Part shown: one piece after another, positions 41,864-50,366 of the stretch | Numbering within the stretch: position 1 is the stretch's first letter | Layout of the letters: each line of letters starts with the position of its first letter | NCBI RefSeq assembly: GCF_046557615.1 | Contig: NZ_JBKIII010000003.1 | Coordinates: 186,001-250,000 of the forward strand | Source of the DNA: Haloferax sp046557615 | GTDB taxonomy: Archaea > Halobacteriota > Halobacteria > Halobacteriales > Haloferacaceae | Length of the DNA stretch: 64,000 bases | Direction: 5' to 3' | Translations under genes and position numbers: made by a program | The notes under the pieces: generated by a model | Databases searched by the model: none | Told to the model about the DNA's origin: nothing | What the model saw: only the letters and a program-made list of their open reading frames with translations

Positions 41864-42478
41864 TTACTCGTCAAATGTGAGTGATTCGAGGATGAACTCG
41901 TCGATAGCTGCTCGGGTCTCGTCGGGAGCGTCGTCGTGTCCGAGCGAGAGTTTGCGGCCGCGTGCAGCGTGGATGATGTCGGTGATGAGTTGACCCATTC
42001 GACTGGCATCGACGTCACGGAAGACACCTTGTTCGATTCCTTCTTCGACGACTTCGGTGATGCTCGAGCGAATTCGCCCGTAGTGCGTGTTGAACATTTC
42101 GCGATGACGCTCGTCGTTCTGCGCGTAGGTGAACAATTCGTGGTAGACTTTCATGCGGTCCCAGTGGCCGAAGTCGTCGAACTTCGGGCCAAAGAGACAC
42201 TGGTCGATGCGCGCGTCGAGTTCTTCACGGGGTGGGGCGTCCGAGTCGACTTCGACGCTTCCTTCGTACTGTTCGATGATGTACTCGAGAAAGTGCGACA
42301 TGAGGTCGTACTTGCCGTCGAAGTGGTAGTGGATGACCTGTCGAGTCATCTCCATCTCCTCGCCGATGTCGCGCATTCGCAGGTCGTTGTAGCCGTGTTT
42401 ACTCAGCGCTCGAAACGTTGCTTCCATGATGGCCTCCTGCGTGTCGGAGGTGGCGCGTTCGTCGGTGGGGGTATTCAT
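41864..42478 (-). CDS. TetR-family transcriptional regulator
   Basis: A 204-residue regulator. The N-terminal helix-turn-helix (about 15-60) has DIGEEMEMTRQVIHYHFDGK, followed by an all-helical ligand domain. An in-frame extension upstream contains the promoter region of the divergent gene and was dropped. A 16-bp palindrome lies at 42533-42548, between this gene and the amidohydrolase, directly ahead of the amidohydrolase TATA box. It is a likely operator. A ligand from the BKACE/amidohydrolase pathway is probable. Confidence 0.92.
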   Translation of the reverse strand: MNTPTDERATSDTQEAIMEATFRALSKHGYNDLRMRDIGEEMEMTRQVIHYHFDGKYDLMSHFLEYIIEQYEGSVEVDSDAPPREELDARIDQCLFGPKFDDFGHWDRMKVYHELFTYAQNDERHREMFNTHYGRIRSSITEVVEEGIEQGVFRDVDASRMGQLITDIIHAARGRKLSLGHDDAPDETRAAIDEFILESLTFDE

Positions 42479-42532
42479 ATGGAACGATTTTCGTGGGGGA
42501 ACATAGTGGTTGTTCTGCAGTCGCTCGTCTAG

Positions 42533-42548
42533 TTTACCGCACGGTAAA
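42533..42548. promoter_or_regulatory. 16-bp perfect-arm palindrome, probable TetR operator
   Basis: TTTACCGCACGGTAAA: seven-base arms TTTACCG/CGGTAAA around CA. It directly precedes the TATA-like ATTATTTAAT (42548-42557) that lies 27-36 nt upstream of the amidohydrolase ATG. Confidence 0.6.
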
Positions 42549-42583
42549 TTATTTAATGTCATGGTCCATGATTACAGACGACT

Positions 42584-43939
42584 ATGTCACGCACAGTCAT
42601 CCAGAGCGGGACTGTTGTTTCACTCGATTCGGATATCGGTGACCTCGAGGACGCCGACATCCTCATCGAGGACGGAGAAATCGTCGAAATCGGTCACCGC
42701 CTTTCGACAGATAACACCGAGGTAATCGACGCGTCGGACCACATCGTACTCCCCGGATTCGTCGATTCACACATCCACCTCGCACAGACGCAAGTCAGGG
42801 GCATCGCCGGGGACTGGTCGCTGATGGGTGAATACTTCGAACACATGCTCGGCAATATCACCGGACTCTACCAGCCCGAAGACATGTATCTCGGCGGGCT
42901 CTTCGGCGCACTGGAGAAGCTCTATACTGGGACGACCACGGCTCTGGACTGGTCGTACCCCAACACACTCGAACACGGCGAACGGGCCGTTGACGCGCTG
43001 AAGGATGCTAGACTGCGCACGGTGTACACCTACGGCCCACCGGGTGACGACGCGGCGAAGTGGTGGTACAACAGCGACGTCGGTCTCCCCGAAGAAAACA
43101 TTCGTACTCTCTACGACGAGAAGATACGCGACGACGACCTGCTCAGCCTAGCACTCGGGCTTCGAGGACCGGACTTCTGTACCGACGAAACCGCTCGCAA
43201 GGATTTGGAACTGGCACGCGAATTGGGAGCGCTCTCTAGCATCCATATGGGTGCGGCCCAGTGGACCTCCTCCGAGTACAACCCCGACTACCAGGGCTTC
43301 GGTGCCCTCTCGGACATGCTCGGCCCTGACGTGAACGTCGCCCACGGCAACCACTTCACGCAGGAAGACATCCAACACGCCGTCGACGCGGGCGTCTCGT
43401 TCTCTGCCACGCCCGAAGTCGAGATGCAGATGGGCCACGGGACCCCGGTCACCGGTAAGGTACTGAAAGCAGGCGGTCGTCCGACGTGGGGAGTGGACGT
43501 CTCCTCGGCAATCAGCGGCGACATGACGACCCAGATGCGCATCGGTCTGCAAACCCACCGGATGCTGGCGAACCAGCCACAACTCGAGGGCGGCGAGGAG
43601 GTCATGCAAGTTGACCTCACCGCGCGTGACACCCTTGAGATGGCGACTATCGAAGGTGCGAAAGCACTCGGTCTGGAAGACCAAATCGGGTCACTCACAC
43701 CCGGCAAGCGTGCGGACATCATCATGGTGGACACGAACGACTTCATGACCGCGCCCGCACACTCACCGGTCCAAACCGTCGTCTTCGAAATCGAACCGGC
43801 ACACATTGATACAGTACTCGTGGATGGCGAGGTTGTCAAGCGCGACGGCGAACTCCTCAACCCGGCAGTCACCGACGAATTCGACCGCTTCAAGCAGTCT
43901 GGCCACCGCCTCATCGAAGAATCCGGTATTGACCTCTAA
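42584..43939 (+). CDS. Amidohydrolase, TrzN/AtzB/SAH-deaminase-like
   Basis: A 451-residue metal-dependent hydrolase of the cytosine/SAH deaminase branch. Metal ligands are visible in GFVDSHIHLAQT (about 57-68, the His-x-His pair), SSIHMGAAQW (about 213), VAHGNHFT (about 244) and WGVDVSSAISGD (Asp near 299). These enzymes deaminate or dechlorinate heterocyclic or amino compounds. The product cannot be predicted. It is divergent from TetR and is followed 48 nt later by the FAH gene. Confidence 0.85.
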   Translation: MSRTVIQSGTVVSLDSDIGDLEDADILIEDGEIVEIGHRLSTDNTEVIDASDHIVLPGFVDSHIHLAQTQVRGIAGDWSLMGEYFEHMLGNITGLYQPEDMYLGGLFGALEKLYTGTTTALDWSYPNTLEHGERAVDALKDARLRTVYTYGPPGDDAAKWWYNSDVGLPEENIRTLYDEKIRDDDLLSLALGLRGPDFCTDETARKDLELARELGALSSIHMGAAQWTSSEYNPDYQGFGALSDMLGPDVNVAHGNHFTQEDIQHAVDAGVSFSATPEVEMQMGHGTPVTGKVLKAGGRPTWGVDVSSAISGDMTTQMRIGLQTHRMLANQPQLEGGEEVMQVDLTARDTLEMATIEGAKALGLEDQIGSLTPGKRADIIMVDTNDFMTAPAHSPVQTVVFEIEPAHIDTVLVDGEVVKRDGELLNPAVTDEFDRFKQSGHRLIEESGIDL

Positions 43940-43987
43940 AGCTAGATTCAATACCCTTCAGGAAACACCCAATGGTAGCACACTACA

Positions 43988-44875
43988 ATGCGCATAGGAC
44001 AATATAGCACGGCTGATTCCGAAGACCTGTGGGTCGGCGTCCGACTCGACGACTCGACGGTCGTCAATCTCGAAGAAGCGGGCTCGGCAGCAGGCGTCTC
44101 ACTTCCGACAGAGAGTACCGAGTTGCTCGCGAGTTGGGAGTGGGAACAGAAGGTCGAACTCGCAATCGAGTACGCGACCGAGACAGAAACTGGACTGTAC
44201 GACTCCGACGAACTCGACCGACACGCACCGGTTACCGGCCCGGAGAAAATCGTCTGTGTCGGGCTGAACTATCGAGACCACGCAGAAGAAGGTGACAATC
44301 CGATTCCGGAGACGCCCGTTCTGTTCTCGAAGTTCCCGACGACGATTACCGGTCCGGACAGCACGATCTCGTGGGACCCAGATTTGACCCAAAAAGTCGA
44401 TTACGAGGCAGAGTTCGTCATCGTCATCGGACGCGAGGCACGCCGCGTGAGCGAAGACGAGGCGCTCGACCACGTCGCAGGATTCCTCATCGGGAACGAC
44501 GTATCTGCTCGTGACTTACAGCACGGCGACGGTCAGTGGGTCCGCGGGAAGAGTCTCGATTCGTTCGCGCCGATCGGCCCGGAGATTGTGACACCGGACG
44601 AAGTATCCGACCCCCACGATCTGTCGATTTGGACCGAAGTCAACGGAACGCGACTCCAAGACTCTTCGACGTCGAACCTCATCTTCGGTGTGGACGAACT
44701 CGTGTCGTTCTGTAGCCAAGCGTTCACGCTCAAACCCGGAGACCTCATCTTCACCGGCACGCCCCCCGGCGTCGGCGTGTATCGAGAACCACCGGTGCTG
44801 TTAGAAGATGGCGACGAAGTAACGGTCGGCATCGACGAACTCGGCGAGTTGTCGAACACCTGCGCGTTCGACTAA
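43988..44875 (+). CDS. Fumarylacetoacetate hydrolase (FAH) family protein 2
   Basis: A 295-residue FAH-family enzyme. The metal-binding DYEAEFVIVIG (about 138-148) and the closing DLIFTGTPPGVGVY (about 259-272) are intact, and the N-terminal 70 residues form the usual small domain. It has CVGLNYRDHAEE near residue 90 and so groups with the 2-hydroxyhepta-2,4-diene-1,7-dioate isomerase/ureidoglycolate-type FAH members. It is downstream of the amidohydrolase on the same strand, and could cleave the keto acid formed after deamination. Confidence 0.88.
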   Translation: MRIGQYSTADSEDLWVGVRLDDSTVVNLEEAGSAAGVSLPTESTELLASWEWEQKVELAIEYATETETGLYDSDELDRHAPVTGPEKIVCVGLNYRDHAEEGDNPIPETPVLFSKFPTTITGPDSTISWDPDLTQKVDYEAEFVIVIGREARRVSEDEALDHVAGFLIGNDVSARDLQHGDGQWVRGKSLDSFAPIGPEIVTPDEVSDPHDLSIWTEVNGTRLQDSSTSNLIFGVDELVSFCSQAFTLKPGDLIFTGTPPGVGVYREPPVLLEDGDEVTVGIDELGELSNTCAFD

Positions 44876-44964
44876 TCGAGTCTTCGCGTTCCGACTCCCA
44901 ACACCCTTCCAACCCCAGTTCGGTGCAACTGGTCACGTCCCACCGTCGAAAAAAAGCACCACCC

Positions 44965-45972
44965 TCAGTTGGAGAACCCGTACACGTCTCGTGGATTCTC
45001 CCACACGACTTTTCGAATCGCGTCGGTGTCGATACCGTAGCGATAGAGTTCGAACATCGCCCGTTTGATCGCGTAGGGGTCCGTCTTGAGGATGTTCGCA
45101 CAGTCGGTGTCGATCATGATTCGTTCCGGACCGTACTCGTCGATTGCATCAGCGACATCCGCCGGGCCGACACCGATGAGCCACGAGTGGCCGATGGTGA
45201 AACTCAGATAGCACTCGGTCTCTTTCATGAGGTATTGGATGTTGTTCTGGTCGGCGTGGGAGGCGACGACTCTGTCTTCGGGTAAGCCAGCGTCGTGGGC
45301 TGCCTCGATATCGATTTTCACTGCCTTCAGAGCGGGGTTTTCTCCCGTAATGACGGGTTCTTGCCCGAGTCCGTAGTTCTTCTCGTAGCCCGGAACGCCG
45401 AACGCTGGGCGATACGACCGACCAGAGCTACTGGACGTATTTGGGGTATGGAGGATAACTGGCAAGTCGTGTTGTGTTGCGAGTTCCATCTGGGCTTGCA
45501 CGATTGCTCGTTGCTCGTCGAGGCCCCACGCTTCGACGTGCTGAGATGGAGTGACACCAGTTTCTCCGACTGCGACGACTTCCGGAAGTTGGCAGTAGCC
45601 ATCCATCGCTTCGAGCAACTCGTCTGGGTCTTCGATACGCACGCCAGTGTGGATTCCGAGTCCCAACCGCGCCCTGAAGAAGTGATTTCGCTCGATTGCT
45701 GCGCGGCGATTGACGGCATCATCCCAGAGGAATCGGACATCGGATGCCCGAACTGGTTTGTACGGCGTCCAGTGATACCCCGACGAGACCATGACCATGC
45801 CTTCACACCCGGAAAGTGCGTACCGCTCTCTATCGTCCCACGAGAGCGTATGAGCGTGGTTGTGTCCGTCTATCCACGGCATGTTGAGTAGTTCAGTTGG
45901 CAGTCGCGGTTCCTCCTCGTCGTGCAGATAGGCATCGTCAGTTGGTCGTTTCGTTGGGTAGTTGGGGTTCAT
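44965..45972 (-). CDS. TatD-like metal-dependent hydrolase
   Basis: A 335-residue TIM-barrel hydrolase. Visible metal-site motifs: WIDGHNHAHT (about 33-42), EVVAVGETGV (about 133-142), LPVILHTPN (about 171-179), VVASHADQ (about 226-233) and MIDTDCANI with the last Asp (about 292). It resembles TatD and amidohydrolase-2 relatives, but with an unusual insertion before the HxH motif. Its substrate is unknown. It converges on the FAH gene with 89 nt between stops. Confidence 0.78.
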   Translation of the reverse strand: MNPNYPTKRPTDDAYLHDEEEPRLPTELLNMPWIDGHNHAHTLSWDDRERYALSGCEGMVMVSSGYHWTPYKPVRASDVRFLWDDAVNRRAAIERNHFFRARLGLGIHTGVRIEDPDELLEAMDGYCQLPEVVAVGETGVTPSQHVEAWGLDEQRAIVQAQMELATQHDLPVILHTPNTSSSSGRSYRPAFGVPGYEKNYGLGQEPVITGENPALKAVKIDIEAAHDAGLPEDRVVASHADQNNIQYLMKETECYLSFTIGHSWLIGVGPADVADAIDEYGPERIMIDTDCANILKTDPYAIKRAMFELYRYGIDTDAIRKVVWENPRDVYGFSN

Positions 45973-46134
45973 GTGTGTGTTCGTACAGTATCCGCTGGGC
46001 AGTTGCTGCCGCTCCGATGTCCTGTGTGAGTGGTGATTGGTGTGGTCCCACTTAGCATTTGACGATGTGGTTCCACGGTAGACGGTGATGTCTCCGTCTC
46101 CATCTACAAGGCGAGATTCTACACCGTGAGTGAG

Positions 46135-46446
46135 TTACTCGTCTCTGTGTTCGATACCCTGTTTCGAGACGTTCGAACGGGTGACAAAGTCGTCCATCCA
46201 CGCTGGTGCATCCTCATCTTTCGCTTCCATCCACGCCCATCCATGGTATACGTGAACCTTGTCAGTCCCTCGTTCGCGGAGTTTGAGTACCGCATGACCG
46301 TCGATATCGTCCTGGCTCGGTGCGGGGTGGAGACGCCGTGCAGCCTTCAACGCTGCCTGTCGTGGGTACGAACCACTGAATACGCTCGATTCTGTCCCAT
46401 CGTTCTCAACCAGGACGAAATTCCGTTTTCCATCTTCTCGAACCAT
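46135..46446 (-). CDS. MC1-family chromosomal protein
   Basis: A 103-residue DNA-binding, chromatin-like protein of the archaeal MC1 family. The pattern KRNFVLVENDGTESSVFSGSYPRQAALKAARR (read in parts: KRNFVLVE, VFSGSYPRQAALKAARR) is the MC1 core. The rest is acidic in halophile style. I start at the ATG at 46446; five more residues are possible from 46461. MC1 bends and compacts DNA. It stands alone, about 160 nt from the TatD gene. Confidence 0.88.
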   Translation of the reverse strand: MVREDGKRNFVLVENDGTESSVFSGSYPRQAALKAARRLHPAPSQDDIDGHAVLKLRERGTDKVHVYHGWAWMEAKDEDAPAWMDDFVTRSNVSKQGIEHRDE

Positions 46447-47020
46447 GTTTAATCGTAGCACACTTTCAAAATTAGTAGTTGTTGTGGCCGAACTTCATTC
46501 TCTTCCGGCGTGTTAGTGACCCGTTTTCCTACCCAGAACTGTAAGATACTCTTTCGGACCCCCGACTTTCGAGTACTATCTCTCGGTTCGGGGGTGTCCG
46601 AAAGCGTTGTAGCGTGGGGTTGGTTCATACCAACTCACAGTCTGTAAGAGAGGATGAGTACATCTCTAATTTGTCGGATTGTCTGGTATATGGTTAGATA
46701 ACCTCAGATAATAATTATTTTGTTTCTTTACATGATTTCCTAAACACTACATTGGGGCTGCCCAAAACATTTATTCTGGATAATTCAAAGCACAATCCAA
46801 TATTCTTGTATTTGAAAAGTTAAAATTTCTCAAGAAGTCTAAGCCATTTGAATTATCTGAGTTATTCAGATTATTTGGGTGTTGTTTGACTGTTTGGTAA
46901 TTCGCGTACCCTCTCGAGCAATTTCGCGGGTTCTGTTCCCACAGACGACACTTGGGGTTGGTGAGCGACACGAGGCAAAAGGGGGACGTGAATGCCTCGT
47001 TGAATCCACGCACTGAGTTG
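46447..47020. other. AT-rich non-coding stretch with a hairpin
   Basis: About 570 bp, poor in GC, with no credible gene; the 80-codon frame on the minus strand is Asn/Cys-rich and non-halophilic. The only structure seen is a long inverted repeat at 46551-46604. Confidence 0.6.
46551..46604. repeat. Long inverted repeat, 15-bp stem with a 2-nt bulge
   Basis: Left arm CTTTCGGACCCCCGA (46551-46565) pairs with TCGGGGG, TG bulge and TCCGAAAG (46588-46604); the loop is 22 nt. It could be a terminator-like hairpin, a small RNA or a mobile-element end. No poly-T run follows directly on either strand. Confidence 0.5.
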
Positions 47021-48643
47021 CTACTCTTCGACTGGGAGCGTTCCGAACTCCGCCGAGAATTGCTCTCGTAACTGTACCTTATCGAACTTTCCAGTCGTCG
47101 TCCGCGGCACTTCGTCGACGAAGACGAACTGTTCGGGGAGCCACCACTTCGGGAATCGGTCGAGCAGATGTTCCCGGAGGGCCTCCTCGGTCAGGCCGTC
47201 GGTTGTCGAGATGATGTAGGCGACCGGTCGCTCTTGCCACTTTTCGTGGTCCGCACTGATGACGACCGCTTCTTCGACACTCCCGTGGCTCATGAGTTCG
47301 TTCTCTAACTCGATAGAGGAGATCCATTCGCCACCCGATTTGATGATGTCGTCAACCCGGTCAACGACGCTGAGGTAGCCGTACTCGTCGATCCGTCCGA
47401 TGTCGCCGGTTTTGAACCAGCCGTCTTCGGTAAACGACTCTGCTGTCGCTTCGGGGCGGTTGTAGTATTTGTCCGCGAGCCACGGCGCACGGGCGTAGAT
47501 TTCGCCTTCTGATTCGCCGTCGTACGGCACGCGTTCGCCATCGTCGTCACGGAGCTGGAGGTCGACACCGGGTGCTGGGATTCCTGCTTTCATCCGAAGC
47601 TGGTACTGCTTGTCTTCGGGGAGGCCTTTTGCTTCCGTCGTCAACAGCGTGTTTGCGAGGTGAGGTGACGCTTCGGTCATCCCGTACCCCTGGTAGATTG
47701 GTGCCTCGTACACGTTGTCGTACTTCCGAATGAGTGACTTGGGTGGCGAACTTCCTCCCGTGAGAACTCGGTCGAGGCTGTCGAGTTTCCCCGCCGTGTC
47801 GTCATTGAGGTACGTTTCCATGTCAATCCAGACGGTGGGGACGGCCGCCGCCACGCTCACAGCCTCGTCTGCGATGAGTTCCGCGATAGACTCAACATCC
47901 GTGTGACCACCGGGAAGAACGAGCTTCGAACCGCAGAACGTTGCGGTGTACGGAAACCCCCAACCATTGACGTGGAACATTGGAACGACTGGCATCACCG
48001 TATCGCTCTCGCCCACACTAAACACGTCGACGTGACTGTGCATCAACGTGTGAAGGAATACCTTTCGGTGGTAGTACTGAATTCCCTTCGGCAGGCCAGT
48101 GGTTCCCGACGTGTAACAGAGACCGCACTCAGTGTTCTCTTCGATTTCGGGCCACTCGTACTCTGTTGGGTGTCCAGCGATGAACGACTCGTAATCCTCG
48201 ACGGAATCGAACGACGTGTCGGGCACTTCGTCATCGAGTATCACGTAGTGTTCAACAGTTTCTAAGTCATCGGCGACGCGTTCGATGGTTTCGACGAACG
48301 CCGGATCGACGAACACCAGTCGGTCAGATGCTTCGTTGATGATGTGGACGAGGTGTTCGTCCGGGAGACGGTGATTCACCGTGTGGACGCTTCGCTCGCT
48401 ACACGCCGGACCGAAGTACAGTTCGTAGTGTCGGAAATGGTTCGCCGCAACGGCGGCGACTCGGTCTCCGGCGTCGAGGCCGAACTCGTCTAGCGCATGG
48501 GCCAGCTGAGCGATACGTTCGTAGGCGTCTGCGTAGGTGTAGCGATGGTAGCCGTCGTCGAGTTTCGTTACGATTTCCTTGTGACCGAAGCGGTCGGTCG
48601 CTCGTTCGAGAAACTTCGTTATCGTCAGTTCGTAATCTAGCAT
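47021..48643 (-). CDS. AMP-forming acyl-CoA ligase (long-chain/medium-chain type)
   Basis: A 540-residue ANL ligase. Motifs: LCYTSGTTGLPKGI (about 178-191), YQGYGMTEASP (about 318-328), GWFKTGDIG (about 419) and the C-terminal RTTTGKFDKVQLRE with the catalytic Lys. The layout GGSSPPKSLIR and PPVVPMFHVNGWGFPY is that of fatty-acid/cinnamate CoA ligases. It starts 3 nt after the DUF35 stop and is the last gene of a beta-oxidation operon that begins with the HADH/ECH fusion at 52310. Confidence 0.9.
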   Translation of the reverse strand: MLDYELTITKFLERATDRFGHKEIVTKLDDGYHRYTYADAYERIAQLAHALDEFGLDAGDRVAAVAANHFRHYELYFGPACSERSVHTVNHRLPDEHLVHIINEASDRLVFVDPAFVETIERVADDLETVEHYVILDDEVPDTSFDSVEDYESFIAGHPTEYEWPEIEENTECGLCYTSGTTGLPKGIQYYHRKVFLHTLMHSHVDVFSVGESDTVMPVVPMFHVNGWGFPYTATFCGSKLVLPGGHTDVESIAELIADEAVSVAAAVPTVWIDMETYLNDDTAGKLDSLDRVLTGGSSPPKSLIRKYDNVYEAPIYQGYGMTEASPHLANTLLTTEAKGLPEDKQYQLRMKAGIPAPGVDLQLRDDDGERVPYDGESEGEIYARAPWLADKYYNRPEATAESFTEDGWFKTGDIGRIDEYGYLSVVDRVDDIIKSGGEWISSIELENELMSHGSVEEAVVISADHEKWQERPVAYIISTTDGLTEEALREHLLDRFPKWWLPEQFVFVDEVPRTTTGKFDKVQLREQFSAEFGTLPVEE

Positions 48644-48646
48644 CGG

Positions 48647-49132
48647 TTAGTCACCTCCGGTATCGGTCGGCTCGAATCTGAAGAACACACGCTCGTGGTC
48701 GGCACCACCGTCGATTTCGACGATAGACAGTTCGACCGAATCGCCGATAGCGAGTTCTTCGTACGTCGTGTTGTCGATTCTCGAACTGAGTTTGACGTCA
48801 CCGAGATCGACGATTCCCGTCACGAACGGCACTTCGTCTTCCATCCCAAGCGGTGCGCCCGCTCGAACCGTCGAGAACGCAAATAGCTCACCGGTGTCTG
48901 GGAGTTCGACGTATTCTAGCGAGTCACTGTGACAAGACGGGCAGACGATTCGCGGTGGGAAATGCAACTCCTCACACGCCGTACACTGGGTCGTCGTGAG
49001 TTGCCCTTCACGCAGATTGGTGTAGAACTCAGCGATGCCTGTGTGGTCTTCGGTCTGTAGTTCGTAGAAATCGAGCAGTCGAGGGAGACCGATAGTGTCG
49101 GGCACCTCAACCGTTGTTCGCTCTTCGCTCAT
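48647..49132 (-). CDS. DUF35 OB-fold protein with zinc ribbon
   Basis: A 161-residue protein with an N-terminal helix, a zinc ribbon (CTAC about 50 and CPSC about 64) and a C-terminal OB fold. It overlaps the thiolase gene by 4 nt, as expected for a thiolase-associated DUF35 protein. A second such pair, with a Ser-thiolase, lies at 40266-41761. Confidence 0.9.
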   Translation of the reverse strand: MSEERTTVEVPDTIGLPRLLDFYELQTEDHTGIAEFYTNLREGQLTTTQCTACEELHFPPRIVCPSCHSDSLEYVELPDTGELFAFSTVRAGAPLGMEDEVPFVTGIVDLGDVKLSSRIDNTTYEELAIGDSVELSIVEIDGGADHERVFFRFEPTDTGGD

Positions 49133-50319
49133 GGGCGACCACGCTCCAGAACCATCACACTGTGAACGGACGCACTTCCGCTCAAGTTGTGAATCAACCC
49201 CGTCTCAGGGTCGGGAACCTGCCGGTGAGCCGAAACTTCGCCGCGGAATTGGTTGTGTATCTCGAGTGCTTGTGAGACACCTGTCGCCCCCAGTGGATGA
49301 CCGCATCCGAGCAGTCCCCCACGTGGGTTAACACCAATATCGCCGTCGAGTTCGCTCCGGCCATCCTCGATGAACTGGCCGCCTTCACCCTTGTCAACCC
49401 ACCCAAGGTCCTCGTACTCGACGATTTCACTGATGGAGAAACAGTCGTGAATCTCCGCAACGTCGAGTTCACGAACTGGGTCGTCGATACCTGCCTGTTT
49501 GTACGCCTTTTCGGCCGCTGTCGTCGCCTGCGGCCAGCCAGACATCGAGGGGAGATTGTTGACGGAGTTGCTGGCGAAGCACGCCTGTCCACTTCCTGAG
49601 ATGTACGTTGCTTCGTCTGTCACCGAGCGCGCCTTCTCTTCGCTCATCAGCAAGAGACCAGCCGCACCGTCAGTGATTCCGCTACAGTCGTACAGACAGA
49701 GTGGTGGCGAGAGCGGATACGAATCCATTACCTCGTCGATAGTCACCTCCTTTTGGAACTGGGCGAACTCGTTGTGGGCGGCGTGGTTCTTATTCTTCTT
49801 ACTCACCATCGCCAACTGCTCGCGGGTCGTTCCGTACTCGTGCATGTGGCGCTGTGCGACCATCGCAAAGTACGGCGGCGCATTGAGTCCATTGACGCCG
49901 TCGAACTCACGGTCCATCACGTTCGTCATGCTCGCTTGGGCTTCTCCGCCGTGGGCAGATGGTAGGTTCATCTTTTCGACACCCAGGACGAGCGCAACGT
50001 CGAGTTGCCCCGCAGCGATTGCAAGCCAGGCATACCGTAATGCGGCCTGCCCACTTGCACAGGCAAGTTCTGTCCGGGCGATCATCGTATCGACGTCTAC
50101 ACCCACCAGTTCGGCGACCATCGGCGCGACGTGCGTCTGGAAGGCAAATCTCTCTGGTTGGACAGACCCAACGAACAAGCCTTCTACGTCCTCCGGCCCG
50201 ATGTCTGGTACGTCTGCAAACGTTGCTTTCCCGGCCTCTTGAATCAAGTCTTTGTAGGTTGCGTCGCGGTTGCCCCACCGGGTATGGCCCCCGCCGACGA
50301 TAGCGACGTTGCGTGTCAT
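49129..50319 (-). CDS. SCP2-type thiolase (acetyl-CoA C-acyltransferase)
   Basis: A 396-residue thiolase. The acyl-accepting Cys87 is in ELACASGQAAL; the His motifs are EIHDCF (about 284-289) and GCGHPLGATG (about 325-334). The final GSASVH lacks the Cys of bacterial thiolases, as is normal for the archaeal SCP2-like branch. It would cleave a 3-ketoacyl-CoA to acetyl-CoA plus a shortened acyl-CoA. Third partner of the operon after the HADH/ECH fusion gene, with 47 nt between. Confidence 0.9.
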   Translation of the reverse strand: MTRNVAIVGGGHTRWGNRDATYKDLIQEAGKATFADVPDIGPEDVEGLFVGSVQPERFAFQTHVAPMVAELVGVDVDTMIARTELACASGQAALRYAWLAIAAGQLDVALVLGVEKMNLPSAHGGEAQASMTNVMDREFDGVNGLNAPPYFAMVAQRHMHEYGTTREQLAMVSKKNKNHAAHNEFAQFQKEVTIDEVMDSYPLSPPLCLYDCSGITDGAAGLLLMSEEKARSVTDEATYISGSGQACFASNSVNNLPSMSGWPQATTAAEKAYKQAGIDDPVRELDVAEIHDCFSISEIVEYEDLGWVDKGEGGQFIEDGRSELDGDIGVNPRGGLLGCGHPLGATGVSQALEIHNQFRGEVSAHRQVPDPETGLIHNLSGSASVHSVMVLERGRP

Positions 50320-50366
50320 GTGTTGTGTTTTGTCATATTTGTTCGTTCACTTATCTATTTCGCCAA

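Noticed and set aside
46243..46260. Single GTATAC inside the MC1 gene and another at 58751
   Set aside because: Single hexamers without a partner at 12-13 bp are expected by chance; only the pairs were kept as candidates.
46771..47013. Open frame of 80 codons on the minus strand in the AT-rich gap
   Set aside because: Asn/Ser/Cys-rich product with no halophilic acidity and no promoter-start fit.
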